DNA of 64,000 nucleotides from Heligmosomoides polygyrus polygyrus (lineage: Eukaryota > Nematoda > Chromadorea > Rhabditida > Heligmosomidae), in assembly GCA_947396885.1 (NCBI GenBank), contig OX377204.1:48657139-48721138 (forward strand). The letters are read 5' to 3'. Shown piece by piece: positions 1-13,275 of this stretch. The position numbers were made by a program, and so were the translations under genes. The notes under the pieces are model-generated. The model was not told where the DNA came from and made no database searches. It saw only the letters and a program-made list of their open reading frames with translations. Within the stretch, counting starts at the first letter, position 1, and every line of letters begins with the position of its first letter.

Positions 1-824
1 TCTCTTCCATCAAGCTATAACTCCCTCAAAAACTTCTCCATGAGCAATTTGCCAAGATAAATTTTGTTATTGCGTCCGATACCACAGCCCCGGTGGCGCA
101 AGCAGCCCACCCACAAAGTAGGAGGCCCCGCCTTGATCGCAGCAGCTGACACACACCAGCGAAGGTCTCAAGCGTACGCCTACGCGACGAAACCGAATAC
201 CACAACGAAAACCTCTAAGTTTCAATTAGTAGAAAAGTGTGTTCCATCTTTGCAGAGTCCCTGTACCTATCGAGTTAGGAGCTCCGATAATTTTGTATGG
301 AACCGCATAGTCGCACAAGGCAATACCTTCCAAACAAAATCGAATATGCAGAAAAATTAATTTACGAAAAATATATTACAGGACCGAATATGCAGAAAAA
401 CGCAAACATTTTGCAAGGCAGGGAGTCGAACCCTGGTTCTGTTCCCATGAAACAGCATTTTTGTTTTTTGCATATTCTATGTTTGGAAAGTATCACCTTG
501 TGTAAACTGTCAGCCCCTCTAACTCGTTACATTAAAAGACTTAACAAAAATAGGACATATTTTTCTACCATTCTATCTGAAGGTTAGGTCAGAGATTCCA
601 AGAGCGATGTTCATTTTCACCTTTTAGACACGTCTGAGATCCTTTCCTGGTCAGCGAGTTTTTCATTTATTGCACGTGAAAAAAGAAAGAAAGGAACGAG
701 AAACCACAACTCAAGAAGTCGACTTATGTAGGTCACAAAGAAGATGATTAGCAGAGAAATAGGCACATACGCGTCACAACGGAGTGATACATAGTAAACG
801 GATGCATTGTGTACCACACTTTCT

Positions 825-847
825 GCTCTCTCTCTCTCTCTCTCTCT
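825..847. repeat. (CT)n microsatellite
   Basis: About eleven uninterrupted CT units. Confidence 0.9.
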
Positions 848-1007
848 GTCGTACATTCACTGTCCTCAACCAGGAAAATTACACGAAGTCACATTTGGAA
901 AGCGGCCCGTTGAGGTGCAGCCCACCAAGAGAATAAGCGCTTCGGTTCGATTGCTGATTGTATTATTTTCTTTCAAAATCGAAAATAACTTGCGATTGAA
1001 ACTAGAA

Positions 1008-1160
1008 ATGCCCAATGTCATCGCCAACGTTCCTAGAGATCCGCAGGAACGTCTGGTCAGAGCAACACCTCCCAGCAACAGTCCAGACTGTCGTGATCGT
1101 CTTCTTGTTTTACTCAGGCTCAGAATGAAACATGTAATCGGCGATGGAGCGGACGAAATG
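1008..1160 (+). CDS. Unrecognised candidate exon with a start codon
   Basis: ATG at 1008 opens 51 codons that stop at a good donor (ATG|GTGAGC). The peptide begins MPNVIANVPRDPQERLVRAT and ends in a charged LLVLLRLRMKHVIGDGADEM. Codon use is less AT-rich than the surroundings. No family is recognised and no partner exon was found, so it may be chance. Confidence 0.25.
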
Positions 1161-2329
1161 GTGAGCCCTTTCTTCACAGTTAGACTCTTCCTCTACAATT
1201 ACTTTAGGTCTTCTTTCTTCAAGTTGTTACCAAATATATCAATTCTAAGCTGTTTGCTTCAACTTCATGAGAACTTCTACTCGTCATACTTGTTTTCCAT
1301 GGACCGCTCCAACGTTTCCATTTGGCTCTTGTAGTTGTAGCTATTTTGGTCCTATTATATAATTTTGGTATAGTGGACACTGACTGGCGGCCGCCTCTTC
1401 TGAATTTGCAATGGTCAACTGGTTGCTAGGCGCTGACCCTCCATTCACTCTGCTCTGCACTTAAAGCCAGCACGAATTGTCACTCTCTTATAACGCAGCG
1501 GCCTCCGTTTTGGACAAGTTCAGAAGTCAGGGTCGCGTTTAGTACACAATCGCTAACATAGTGTCCCTGTCCAGTTGAGTGTTATTGGACTAACTTTTTT
1601 TTGTAGCTTTTTTCAAAACATCTCTTACTATCTGTTGCTATCTGTTGCTTTTTGTTTCTTCCCAAAGTTAGTACCCATGCATGCTGTTCGGAATGCTATT
1701 ACCTATGCATTATCTATGCTAATCGGGAGGGGGCAGTGCTAAGGTGACAGTTGTGTCCAGCATCCCACGGCACGAACGACACCTCATTCTCCGAGTCCGC
1801 TTGAGTGCCATCTCATCATTTCTCGGTAGCTGAAGCACTGATACAAATTCAAGAGAGGGGTTGCAGACGCAAAACACCTCATGCTCCCCCCCCCCCCCCC
1901 CAATCTTCGACTAGAATAGATCCCTATTGCCTTATTATTGCTTTAAAAGGTGTTCTATATGAGACAAGCGAAACTATCGATTCACGTTAGGTCTATCAAT
2001 GGTTGTTGGTTGATCGAGTACATTTTAGGAATGCTGCCGTACCACCCCTAATTCGTGTACAATCGACGCTTTGCGACAGGCCTTTCCGTCGTAAGTCGTC
2101 GTTATCCCATAACTCCGTTCGTAGTGATCCTCTTAAAAGCTGGCTTAAACCAAACAAGTCCTCTGTTAGTGCGTAAATCTACTGAATGTGTACAAAATAA
2201 TTTTGATAAAAGTTGACCTAGTTATATACCGATGTTAATTGTTTTACAACTCATTGAAATGCCGCGCTGGCACCTCTAGAGGATATTCCATAGAAGGGGA
2301 TAGTTCCAATCCAAAAATTGCTTTTTTGT

Positions 2330-4385
2330 CATACAATTCGTTTTCGACAGTGCTCCATCTAGCAGATCTAAGCAGGATCTTCGGACACTGCTTTACAGAA
2401 GCCGCAACATCAAATACGACGTTATCGCCCTGCAGGAAACGAAAGGCAGAACGGAAACTATAAGAAGGACCGACCACAACGAGCTTCTCACTATCGGAGT
2501 AAACGTGGACTGAAAGAATATTGGCGGAGCTGGATTTCTCGTCAACTCGACAGTGCTGCACCACCTAGTAGACTCTTACAAGATCGTCAGTCCGCGAGTA
2601 GCTGTTCTTCGTCTGGAAACCAAAGATCAAGGAACCATCTCCATCATAAATGGATATGCTCCAACATCTGCGGCCACAGACGAAGAAAAGGAGGAATTCT
2701 ACAAGCTGTTCGAAAGGACTGTCAACGACGAGAAGAGCTACTACAAGGTTGTCGTTGGCGACTTTAACGCCATCGTCGGTACGAATGATCACGACGAATG
2801 GAGGCTACGACCACATGGAACTTCCTCAAGGAACGAAAACGGAGAGCGCCTGATAGACTTCCTATCCGCGTGCCGTCTCTACCATGGAAATTCTATGTTT
2901 AGGAAGCCTTCAAACCGACGATGGACCTGGGAAAGCCCAAATGAAGAAATACGTGGAGATTGAAACAGACACCGGACTCTTTTCGACGTCTCCGTGCCGT
3001 CTTCATTTGGCACCTGCTAGGAACACCGTCTTGTCCGTGCGAAGCTGACTCTCAAAAAGAAGATGTTGAAACGTGACACTCATAAACCGGCACCGGTGAG
3101 GATCACCACATTCAAGTCGGAGGAGTTGGAATATGCAATAAAGTTGTATGATTGGAAACTTCTTGAAGATACACCGGAAGACTACAACCTTCTCTTCGAA
3201 GAACTGTTGAAATGTGCTAGCACACCTCTTGTGAAGCCACATCACCGGCGTCCTCTAGAACTAATGCACATCCGATTAGACTCTTGGTGCAAAGAAGAAC
3301 TGTCAAACTGGATCCTAATGCCTCCCATCTGGAAAAAGTCACCATCTCGAAGGCCTGTCGAATTGCAGTGAAGGAGTCCATACAAGCCTACAGAAGATTG
3401 AAGCTGTTAGAAGCCGCTGGGAAAGGTTCAAGCATAAAGCGCTGCAAAAGCGATCTCCGCGACCAGAAGCCAATAATGTCAGCCATTATGGGTAAGGATG
3501 GAACAACGCAAACGTCTCGAAGAGCGATGGAGACCATCGTTCAGGAATTCTACACAGATCTGTTCCGTCCTTCCAGCTCTGTCCCCAAATGCTTGATGCC
3601 ACCAGCTGAAGAAGTACCTCCCATTCTGGAATCAAAAGTTGCTCATGCCATCAGAAGGATGAAGCCAGACACTGCTCCCAGGCCGGACGGCATATCTGCT
3701 GATTCCCTTCGTGCGGGTGGCAGTGCCCTCTGCTTAGTTCTTGCCAAGCACTTCAACCACTACCTTCGTCTTGGTAGGATTCCGGACTCATGGATGAAAT
3801 CGAATACAGTTTAATCTTCGAAAAAGGTCAGCAGGAGGATATCAACAACTATCGACCCATCAGTCTTCTCTCGGTTGTGTACAAGATCTTCACCAAGATA
3901 GCTTAACCGCATGGAGCGTTGCTTGGATGAATATCAGCCAGTGGAGCAAGCAGGGTTTCGCAAGGATTTCTCCTGCATGGACCATATTCAGACTGTCTCA
4001 CAACTCATCGAGAGCAGCCGCGAATACCACCTCCCACTTGTCCTTGTCTTCGTGGATTATCGGAAAGCGTTCGACTCTGTGGAAATCAACACCGTTCTGA
4101 ACGCGCTTGTGCATGCTGGTATACCATCGCCCTACATCCGACTTCTCGACGAATGCTTCTCGAACACATCAACTACCATCGAGTTGTTCGATCGAAAGCT
4201 TAAAATTCCTATCGGGAAAGGAGTACGGCAGGGAGACACGATTTCTCAAAAGCTATTCACAGCGGCACTCCAGGATGCCATGAAGGACTCGAACTGGGAC
4301 AATAAATCCTACCTTGTGGACGGTAAAAGGATCAGTAACCTTTGCTTTGCCGATGATATTGTTCTCATCGCTATTGAATCCTTGC
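2330..4385 (+). mobile_element. RTE-clade non-LTR retrotransposon, decayed copy
   Basis: Frames interrupted by several shifts carry an apurinic endonuclease domain (YDVIALQETK near 2395-2440, VVVGDFNAIVG near 2750) and then reverse transcriptase blocks. These include PDGISADSLR, EQAGFRKDFSCMDHI, VDYRKAFDSVE, RQGDTISQKLF and LCFADDIVLIA, the last holding the catalytic FADD. The copy breaks off right after FADD near 4385, so the thumb and 3' part are missing. The endonuclease and RT lie on one strand in the order typical of the RTE clade. Confidence 0.9.
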
Positions 4386-6021
4386 TTGTTCGTTTCCTCT
4401 GGCTTTGCCTGGAATACTGTTGCGCTAGCAATGGCACAGCAAGGGCGTTCCATCGATGTTAACGCTGTGGAGAATTGAAAGGGTCGACATTTTGATGCTT
4501 TCGACTCAGCCGAGTTCTGAGACTGCTGTGACTTGACCTGCGCCAGCACTCCATTGTGGGGCCGAAGCTCGCACCTGGGTGCGAGCCCTAGTGGTGCTGC
4601 GCCCTACCGAGAAGTTAAAAATACAGCGCAATGAGCCCTTTGGGGAATCGGCAGCATTCTTTTCTTAGGTTGGCGCAACAATAGAAGGTTTCTGACATCT
4701 TGCAGGAATCCATTTAAATCTAACATTAGTTGCACCGCCACTCCTGAAACGCATTTTGAGCAGCTGCTCTTCTAATAGGCCAGACCGAAGCTTTCCGCCG
4801 TTTTCAACTTCTAATTTCAATTGGTGATAGCTTCGTTGTCAGCTGTCCATTTTAGATAAGACGAGAACTACTACTACGTTTGCCATATCTCTGGCAATGG
4901 AATCAACTAGTGGAAATTTTCTAGCCGTGAACAGTTGAGTATATAGTTAGAACTCACAAATTGTTGGGATAAATTTTTGACATTCCGTTCTGCACGGTGA
5001 GATTTATATTTCTGCGCCGTCTTAGTAATTCGAAAAGCAACGCTATGTAAACAACCAGGATTGTAAGGATTGCGTAAAATCAAGTGAAACTCTATATTGC
5101 AGATTCTCTGGTTTTTGGGCGGATGAGTTTGGGGGTGTGTCCTTTAGAGCTGCCTTTCGGTTGGGCAGTAACTCTTTAATTACATAAGCGGGGCACATTA
5201 TTAACAGTTTAACAGTTATGGTTTGTCCTCAGATCCTCGCCGCATTCCTAACACAAGTATACTAAATTTGTTACTGAATTTCTTTATCACCGTACTGGCA
5301 CTAAATCAAACCACCAAAACTGATGCTCTGGAAGTGACCTGGAAGTTCTGCTAGTTGTGGTTCGGGAGGCTAGTTCGGGCTCGAATTCCCTTTCAGCTCA
5401 TTGCGCATGTTCCGCGCCTCAAATGCATAAATGCTAAGTCGGGGAGATTTTTAAGATTTCGTTTTTTTCCACTAGGGAAAGAAAGCGGAGGTTGCAGCTG
5501 GCACCTTGCTAGCTGATGCGGCAGATAATATTAGATTGTAGAAGGATGGTGGTTTTTTGCAGTGCTTTCGGATGCTTTAAGCCTTGGAATAAATTGTGAG
5601 AGCATCACTAGGGCGTCGCTTTTACCTGTTCCTCTGACAGTTGTCTATTCTGATTAAGAGTTCCCAGCATTTCAAAGTTTTGTATCTCTCGTTCACTTTG
5701 CCATGTTAGTACTCCACGTTCATAAGCTTTCTCTCATCAACGTGGCAAATTTAGAACCAGCTCCAACATAGAGATTCATGTCGAAAGCTGCATTACCCAA
5801 GGATAGGGTTTCTTGGCCGTCTCGAAGAGTAGTTTAAATTCTTCTAATTTTAGAAGGCCCTTCTTTCATATTTCGGATTTAAAACTAGGTGTTGTTTTTC
5901 TTCTTACGTGTACTGTACCCCCAAATCCCCCTGTACCATTGCGGAGTAAAACTCTTGAACAAAGCGAAAACTTTCGCTCCAATCCAACACGAACTAAACT
6001 TGTTCAGTATAATAGCAATAA
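4386..6021. other. Intergenic, no gene seen
   Basis: Short, AT-rich open frames only. No splice-consistent exon, tRNA or inverted repeat of note was found. Confidence 0.5.
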
Positions 6022-6560
6022 CAGCAATACTTGGAAAGCATAGGATTGGTGCTCATAACGGAAACGACTATGAGGTGAAGTGTAGTATTTTGTCTGTTGC
6101 GGAAGATATTTCTGCGAGGAAAGCGTTAGAGGCACTCTGGATCTTCTCAAGAAATCCAGCAATGAACAATAGGAATGAGCGCCTCTCTGTTACCAGTGAC
6201 TTTCTGCAGTCTCTGCCTTACTATGAACTGTAAGTGGACCGTTTGGCGACATCTGTGCAGCGTGCCTCATTCGCCTCTACTGGTCAGGTAGCGTGGGCGA
6301 ACCAGCCCTGCGGCGGATCAGACGCGTGAGTTCGTCTCCTTCATTTGGGGCTCCCTGTAGTGGTCTTACGAGGGGTTCGAAAATGCTAGGGTGGTTGAAG
6401 CGTTTGGTGGAGCAGAGCGCAAGCTTAATCCCGTGCTGCGCTTTTGGGCCTCTGAAGACGACGGGAAGTAGAAACGTCAGACCGCAGTAACACAGATCCG
6501 CCTAAAAACCTCGAGTGGCACAATACTGAGAAACATAGCTTACCATGCCGAGGTATCGAG
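6022..6560 (+). mobile_element. Penelope-like element, 3' fragment with hammerhead motif
   Basis: The frame reads LGKHRIGAH, then DISARKALEALWIFSRNPAM and NNRNERLSVTSDFL to a stop at 6233. This is the tail of a Penelope GIY-YIG endonuclease, and it matches the end of the longer copy at 55673-57153. Downstream, a hammerhead-type core lies at 6447-6483. The tail CTCGAGTGGCA near 6511 recurs at both ends of the palindrome at 45058-45343. Confidence 0.8.
6447..6483 (+). ncRNA. Hammerhead ribozyme-like motif in Penelope terminus
   Basis: CTGAAGA at 6452-6458, GAAA at 6471-6474 and GTC at 6476-6478 are in hammerhead order. Flanking GGCCT and AGACC can form stem I with one mismatch. Stem II is degenerate here, so the motif is probably a decayed relative of the better ones at 45249-45284 and 54793-54825. 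Confidence 0.45.
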
Positions 6561-7067
6561 ACGAGAAAAGTTGGGAGTAGCAATAACAGCATTTTGTGAT
6601 TGCGATTTGGAAAAATGTAAAAGTTGAATTCAACGGTAATAGAGATCAGAGAAAAAGAAAAAATAGCTGGCTATTGAAATCAAATTTGCTTATAAGCTTT
6701 TAAATTTCCTACCTTGCCTCGACATCTCAAATCAAAAAGGGAAAGAAGAGTTGGACGACAAATATGAGGTTTTGCTCCCGACGTATTTACAGATCTCATT
6801 TTTATTTGTACATAGCCGGTTTCCAGATATTTACTGAGCTCCGTAAATGAACTCAATTCTATTCCACCAGTGTAGTTCAGGTCAATTATATCACGAGACC
6901 ATGTAGAAGGGGAATGTGTGGAGAATTGCTGATATAATGAATGGCATCAACCTCTATCTCCTTTGAACACGGAGGATACCTCAATTTAGAGCTGATCAAA
7001 ATGCGTTACAGGTGTGGCGCTTCACAGCAACTACTTAATTTTGGATTTAAATGGATTCTTTCACTGG

Positions 7068-7470
7068 CATCACCTGATCACCTGTCGTCCCGTTGATCAT
7101 CGACTTGCTCGAGCGGGCGCCAGCAGCGTCTCCATTCGTCCCTGTCGCGTGCCAGAGTGCTCCCATGGATCCTCCTCGCTTGAGGAACACGGAAAGCGTC
7201 ATATCGGTCGTTCAGGGCTTTCACAAAGAAGTCCGTCCAACGCGTTGGTAGGCGTCCTGGTGTTCTCTTGACATCCCACCGGACCCAGTCGGAGTGGTTC
7301 TTGTCCAGCGAACAACGGCGAAGCGCATTGTCCTGCCGGCCCACCTAATATTCGACAACTTGGCCATGCGACAGCATTTTATCCTCTAACATCGACGATG
7401 CTAACAGCTCGAACAGCCTTCTTTCACTCGCGTGGAATGCGTCGCTCCGAGCATCGTCCCCTCTTTAGAG
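7068..7470 (-). mobile_element. RTE retrotransposon 3' fragment
   Basis: The minus strand encodes DWVRWDVKRTPGRLPTRWTD and FFVKALNDRYDAFRVP and ends in the same DDQRDDR as the longer copy at 18165-20294. Similarity continues through frame breaks to about 7470. It is a 5'-truncated copy of the same RTE family. Confidence 0.85.
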
Positions 7471-9105
7471 CAACAAATTTGGGACATTTATTGCAGTTGT
7501 GAAGGCTATTCCGACAGTGGTGTTTCGTCATGCATTCATAGGTCAGTTTCTGGTGGCAGATATCGCTATGTAGCTAGGAAAATGAGAGTCAAAATATGAA
7601 AAAACGTTCCTTGGATGTTCTCTGGAGCTTATCCTGCTTCCGTTACTTTGGTAGAGCTTGCTATCGATGTCACGGATACAGCATGCAGAGAATGAATTTG
7701 ATGCCAAAAATTAAAATGTTTGAATTTGGAGTTATCCCATCTATGCTACATCCTTTGGAGAAACCAACGCAGTACATATTTTGAGAAGTAAAACAATCAA
7801 GACAACTCTTATAAAAATAGTATTAGAAGAATCGTCTATCACTAGGTCAGTTATTACCATTTACATTAATCATTTACACATCCATATCCTATATCTTACA
7901 TTTTGCACTGAAGCGATGAATCGTTTGGCTATTGATAAGTCAGATTCTTTACTCATAACGGCTTGCGACGAAAAAATCTGTAGCAACGTGTCTATTGTAC
8001 AAGGACGAGGTGCGGTACTGTATTTGAATTCTTCAGCATTCGCGATGGTACAAAGTATTATCGTTATTTGTCGAGTTTTTTTCCGACGGTTTCTTGAACC
8101 TTCTGCTTTTTAGAAAGTCAAAGTTGGCTGACACCGCCACCGACAATCGCAATGCAAACCTTCTATTAACAATGTTGTGCTGTATGTAAAAGATCAGAAA
8201 TTTTCAACTGGTTTGATTTTCAGAGTTGGAGGTCCATTGCGAACGGCTCATTTTTCACACAGCCTGTATTGTCTATGTGCCGGTCCCAGAATTCTGCCGC
8301 GTCGGCTTATCCTACGTTTGCTCGGAGAGTTAGAATTTATGCACGACTGCTGCTGCGTCAGTTTAGAGCGACCACTGTTAGGGCCATTTGACGCTTTACG
8401 GACTATAGCTCTGATGTTCATAGGCAAATACTCTTCCGCTCCTCATCGGCTTCTCTTTCTCCTGCTTCTTTCACTGTTCCTTCAAAACCAACATTCGAAG
8501 CGACAAGGAGCAATGGCTTGCGCCAGGGACGAGCGAATTACAACTTGGTTTTATTCCCAATGTTAAGTGCATTCTGAATAATTTGATGAAAAATATTAGG
8601 TTGTCCCACAAGTCCCGCCGTTTTTTCAACGATTCATTGCGGATTTCGTCGGCGGTCCCTTGCATAGCGCTGTATAGCTTTCGGAAGAGAACGATTTGCT
8701 CTATCAGGAAATTTACTGCATTTCTTTTTTATCCTAAATTTCCTCAATTCTTAGTTCGTTAAAGTGAAAAGCGGTCATATGTGACAGCTCCTTCTCTGAT
8801 TTCTGTCGAATGTCAACAAAATGCCAAAAAGAGCAAAATCATCTTCATCAACAACTCCTTCGCCTTGTTCAGCCTATCTTACTCAATTTTATATAACACT
8901 CGAAAGTGCATGTCTTGATCTACCAAAACTTATAATTTGCTCTTCGGCCGTTTAAATTTTTGCTAATTTTCATGCCATCAAAAATAGAGTACCAGGTCGA
9001 CAAGGATGAGCACTTCTGGCGCCTTCTTCTTTCTTCTCTTTGCTTTCAACCAGGGTTCTAGTGCTGCTAAGAGAGACAGTGCTTCATGTTGACATACAAA
9101 CACTA
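7471..9105. other. Intergenic, mariner-end remnant only
   Basis: No gene is supported. Near 8598 the sequence TTAGGTTGTCCCACAAGTC resembles a mariner terminal repeat and may be a decayed element end. Confidence 0.4.
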
Positions 9106-9251
9106 TTTTTCAACGCCAATTACAATTCTGTGCAAAATTCATTCAATATGTCCGTGTGACAAATGATGACGGTAAGCAGGCCGGCAGACATCATTCATCA
9201 CACGGACATACTGAACGAATTTTGCACAGAATTGTAACTGGCGTTGAAAAA
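9106..9251. repeat. Hairpin MITE, arms of about 54 bp
   Basis: The arm at 9106-9159 (from TTTTTCAACGCCAATTACAA) is nearly the reverse complement of 9198-9251 (to TTGTAACTGGCGTTGAAAAA). The loop is about 38 bases. Confidence 0.85.
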
Positions 9252-9526
9252 TTGTTTTTTGAAATCGCGCACTGAAATCGCACAAACATTTTGAAATCGC
9301 GCAGCTTGGATAAAGGCACATTCAAAACGGATTTCGCGGGTGGGCACGCTGCTGTGTCATACGTTTTCGCGCCACTCTGTGAAATAGTGTCGTAATGACG
9401 TTGGATACACTTAGCACGCTGATGAGGGGTGCGTTACATTAGGCGTCTCCCATTACTGTAAGCACGCTGTTTTAAGAGCACATAAAGCATTGCATGAGCA
9501 TATCTTGTAAAAAAACTCAGGCATAA

Positions 9527-9705
9527 GGCCCCTGTTATACTCACGCGGGAGCTTCCGCGGATGGGCGGAAATCGCGTAATGACCCCGCGCCGGGCCACTC
9601 TCCGCGGACGGCGGGCGTGGCTGGCCGCGAAGAGTGGCTCGGCGCGGGGTCCCGACGCGATTTCCGCCCATCCGCGGAAGCTCCCGCGGGAGTATAACAG
9701 GGGCC
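9527..9705. mobile_element. GC-rich hairpin MITE with TAA target duplication
   Basis: It begins GGCCCCTGTTATACTCACG and ends with its reverse complement, flanked on both sides by TAA (9524-9526 and 9706-9708). The 179 bases form one long hairpin with a palindromic centre. A TAA/TTA 3-bp duplication with a GGGC-type end fits PIF/Harbinger MITEs (inference). Confidence 0.8.
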
Positions 9706-9925
9706 TAAGAGATGAGGCGAGTTGAACAGCGCGCGCATTGCCGCCGTGGAGCAGTTTCCGTGCTGGACCTGATTCCTTTTTATTTTTTGCTTTGTATTGC
9801 TCTTTTCTGCGAGTTTTGAGCCCGACCACATCCCGCCTCTGTCTAGTGCCCGAGAGCTTTATAGCTTTCGCACAGTCCATGTTCTCTTTTTATAATTCGT
9901 TAATGAGTACAGTCCTTACTAGCAC

Positions 9926-11943
9926 TCCTCGTTAAACGTACTCCGGAACAAAGTACGGACGAGTTTCCGGACGAGTTCTCGGCCGTGGCGGGAGTTTCAA
10001 ATCGCGTTTTTGCTTCTCTGCCGCTGTCAGAGACGCAGAGAGAAAAGTCCAAGATGGAACGCTTAGGCGCCTTTTATACTCGCGCCGCCTCGCGGCGCGG
10101 CGCGATGGTTGACATAGCTATCGATTTTTCGCGCCGCCCGGCGGCGCCGTATCGCATTCATACTTCGCCGCCTCAAAACACCACATTTGACGGAATTTCG
10201 GATTACGGTATTCGGCGAATCACGATCAGCTGCGGCAGACCCGACTTGGAAAGGGGGAGACACCCCACCGAGATGAGACATTTTGCTATGTCCTCTATGT
10301 TTTGGCTCCTCAACTAACAAAACAAAGAAGGTGTAGCAAAATTGCCACGCCGTGAGTTAACTGGTGAGCTCACGGTCACGGCTGCAACATGACCAAAGTT
10401 CTCCGGGGGGGGGGGGTATTTAGGGTACTGATCACGAATCTGACATCTGTTTTTGGTGACCATTACCTTAGTCACCCGTACCTTTCTCAACCTAGGAAGG
10501 GAATGGAGATCTGTAGACATTCACGAAGTTTTACCTACTACGCTAAAGGTATGTTCAGTGAACAATGACCCTGGAATGGCAATATGAGAGAGAATTCTGA
10601 GCGATTCTCGACAATGAGTATTTTCCAACAATTTTACTTTTGAACCCGCACATGTTGCAAAATAAAGTCGTTTAGTGTCATTTACATTGCAGGGGACTTG
10701 ACTCAATGCCACTGTCAATAATTTCATCCATAGGTTGAGCAGACGACTTTGACCCCAGCTTTAAGAGAGGATTCGTCGCTCCCCACAGGAATCCCACCAC
10801 TAACATTAGCCAGATGCATTCCGCTGACCGGCCAGACAAATTCTTTCTGTTTTGGTCCTTCAGTGACTCATGGACCGTCTTCTCCGTCGTCCTTGGCGAA
10901 CGGACTGTAGTAAGCAGAGGCTCGTAGCCGCGCGTCGCCGTCGCTCTCATTTCTAACTACAATCGCGTAGCGGCGCGTCAAATTCGGGCGCGGCGCGACT
11001 GGCCGCGCCGCGCCCGAATTTGACGCGCCGCTGCGCGGCGGGAGTATAAAAGGCGCCTTACGGTCATCGTAAAGCTTACAGGCGTCAATTTAGCCACACT
11101 ATTACTGATGAGGGGAACGTTAAGGCAGAGCACTCGAATAACGGAGAAGTCAAGCAAACGAGCTAATGCTGATTTGATGTCTCACCATTACATTTCCGGT
11201 TGATGTGTACGAGAAAGTACTTGGTTTTCGGCATGTGACGGAAGTATGAGGTCGGTACTTGGACCACATGGACTGATTGTGCAGTACAGCTTCGGAATGG
11301 TTCGTCGTAGTTCAGTTAGTGTCAGCAACTGATCCGGCGACCAATGCTTCAATGCTGAGCCGTGTAGAACCCTCCCTCAATACATTTTTCTGCTCCTTCA
11401 AACACCTATGTTTAGCGCAAAGAGAGCAGAAATTATGGGTCGCGTAGTAGAGTTCTAGGACACGATTCAAATAGAACGACCTGAACCATAAGGATTTCGA
11501 TTACCCGACCCTTACCACGTGAGAAAGCGAAAAAATGTCAATATGTCCCTCAAATTTTTCGGGATGTTCAGTAACCTCTTGCCTCGCCTTTATTTTGGGC
11601 TCCATTTAAAACCGTGTTCTCATCACCGTCCGTTTCTCTTGATTGTGTCCACTTTTCATTTTCTTCATATCTTAGCAATTGCAGACCACTTTCCCTTGCT
11701 TTCCTTGGTAGACCTATCGGTAATTGGGACGTCGAGGGAAACTGACGAGCGAATTGGGACTAAGTCGGCAAAGCTAGAAAGCTCTGAGTAATGTCCGCTA
11801 CGTTACGACCGAACACAACCCCTCTCTCCACGTCTCTCTGCGTCTCTGACCGCGGCAGAGAAAGAGAGTGCGGTATTCCCGCCGCGCCCAGAGACTTGTC
11901 CGGAAACTCGTCCGTACTTTGTTCCGGAGTACGTTTAACGGCG
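9926..11943. mobile_element. 2-kb element with long terminal inverted repeats and 15-bp flanking direct repeats
   Basis: About 110 bases at each end are inverted copies, including GTTAAACGTACTCCGGAACA (left from 9931, right ending at 11939). The same 15 bases AGTCCTTACTAGCAC lie directly outside at 9911-9925 and 11944-11958. No transposase frame is seen; the interior holds the MITE at 10066-11057. A 15-bp duplication does not fit the common DNA-transposon superfamilies. Confidence 0.75.
10066..11057. mobile_element. 1-kb TTA-flanked inverted-repeat element
   Basis: The ends are GGCGCCTTTTATACTCGCGC and its reverse complement, flanked by TTA at 10063-10065 and 11058-11060. A near-perfect hairpin of GC-rich bases at 10969-11032 lies next to the right end. 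The ends resemble the smaller TAA-flanked hairpins at 9527, 15188 and 33312. Confidence 0.75.
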
Positions 11944-11951
11944 AGTCCTTA

Positions 11952-13275
11952 CTAGCACGTGATCTTTCTTCTTCTTAAGCGTCTGTCCCGCTTCGAGGCG
12001 GGGTCCGCTATTCTGGTGTCATGTCGCAATTTTTCCCGATCCCGTGCTAGGTCAGGGTGGACACCAGCTGCTTTCATATGTAACGTGTCATACCAATGCT
12101 GCCTCGGGCGCACTCTAGGCCGCTTTCCTATTACCTCGAAGTTTAGGCCTATCTTGCGGACGCTGTCTTCTTCTCCACGCAGAACGTGGCCGTACCATCG
12201 TAAGCGAGCTTCGCGCACCTTGTCAGCTATCGGCGCGACACCGAACTTCTGCCGAATGGCATCGTTTCGGATGCGGTCCATGCGCGTGACTCCAGCCGTC
12301 CAGCGCAGCATCATCGTCTCCATGACTCTGAGGCGCGTTTCAACTTCCTTAGTCACAGGCCAACACTCAGCGCCGTACACTGCTACCGGCCGGATGACTG
12401 CTCTGTAGATCTTCGACTTAAAGTGCTCTGGTATCTTCTTGTCGCAGAGCATGCCAATCAACGAGCGCCGCTTGGACCAAGCTGCACTCACGCGCGAATT
12501 CACTTCGACCATCAGTTTGCCGTCAGACGCGACTGCTGATCCCAGATACTTAAAGACCGCAGTGCATGGAAGCTCGATGCCGTTAACCTTGATGGAGCTG
12601 GACTCAGTAACGTCCGTCGTTAGATAATCGGTCTTCTTCACGTTCAGTTTGAGTCCAAACCGCTCCAAGCGGCCACACCAAGCTTGCACCTCTCGCTCGA
12701 GTTCACTTTTATCTTCGCTAGCGAGCATCACGTCAACGGCATAAAGCAACGCCCAGGGAACGGGCTTCAGAAGATCTCGTGTGATGGCATCCATGACGAC
12801 AACTAAGGGGAGTGGGGAAAGCGCAGAACCCTCGTGCACCCCGACAGAGATGGAACCTCCATCGAGGTTCCAGCTGCAGCTTGAACTCGACTCTTTGGAC
12901 AAGAGTAGAGAATTCGCACTCATTATATGAGCTCTTCAGGAACTCCATGATGTCGCGAGGCGTACCATATTACTTTACACGGTCAAAGGCCTTCTCCAAG
13001 ACGAGAAAGGCTATATGCACCGGCTTTTGTTTCTCGCGATGCTTCTCCGCTAGGAGTCGGGCGACGTGTATAGCATCAATGGTCCCACAACCAACCGACA
13101 ACCAGACACAAAACCACACTGATTGTCGGAGAGCTTGACGATTTCACGAATTCGTCTGTCAAGGATCCGCTCGAAGATCTTCATGCTGTGCGAAAGCAAG
13201 CGAATCGGACAGTAACTGGAGCAGTCTGCAGGACTGCCCTTCTTCTTCCAAATCGGAATCGTCGTACTTTATCGC
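11952..13275 (-). mobile_element. RTE-type retrotransposon, 5'-truncated
   Basis: The minus strand encodes LTLLYAVDVM-type RT (here ALLYAVDVMLASEDKSE), then VNGIELPCTAVFKYLGSAVA, WTAGVTRMDRIRNDAI and RLRWYGHVLRGEEDS, and ends near the poly-(CTT) at 11963-11975. The catalytic YADD is YAVD. Upstream, frames are broken but show CGTIDAIHVARLLAEKH and LVLEKAFDRV. It is related to the copies at 37668-40907 and 53606-54735. Confidence 0.9.

Noticed and set aside
9434..9880. Overlapping open frames of 72-148 codons
   Set aside because: They arise from the GC-rich hairpin MITE at 9527-9705, which lacks stops in several frames.
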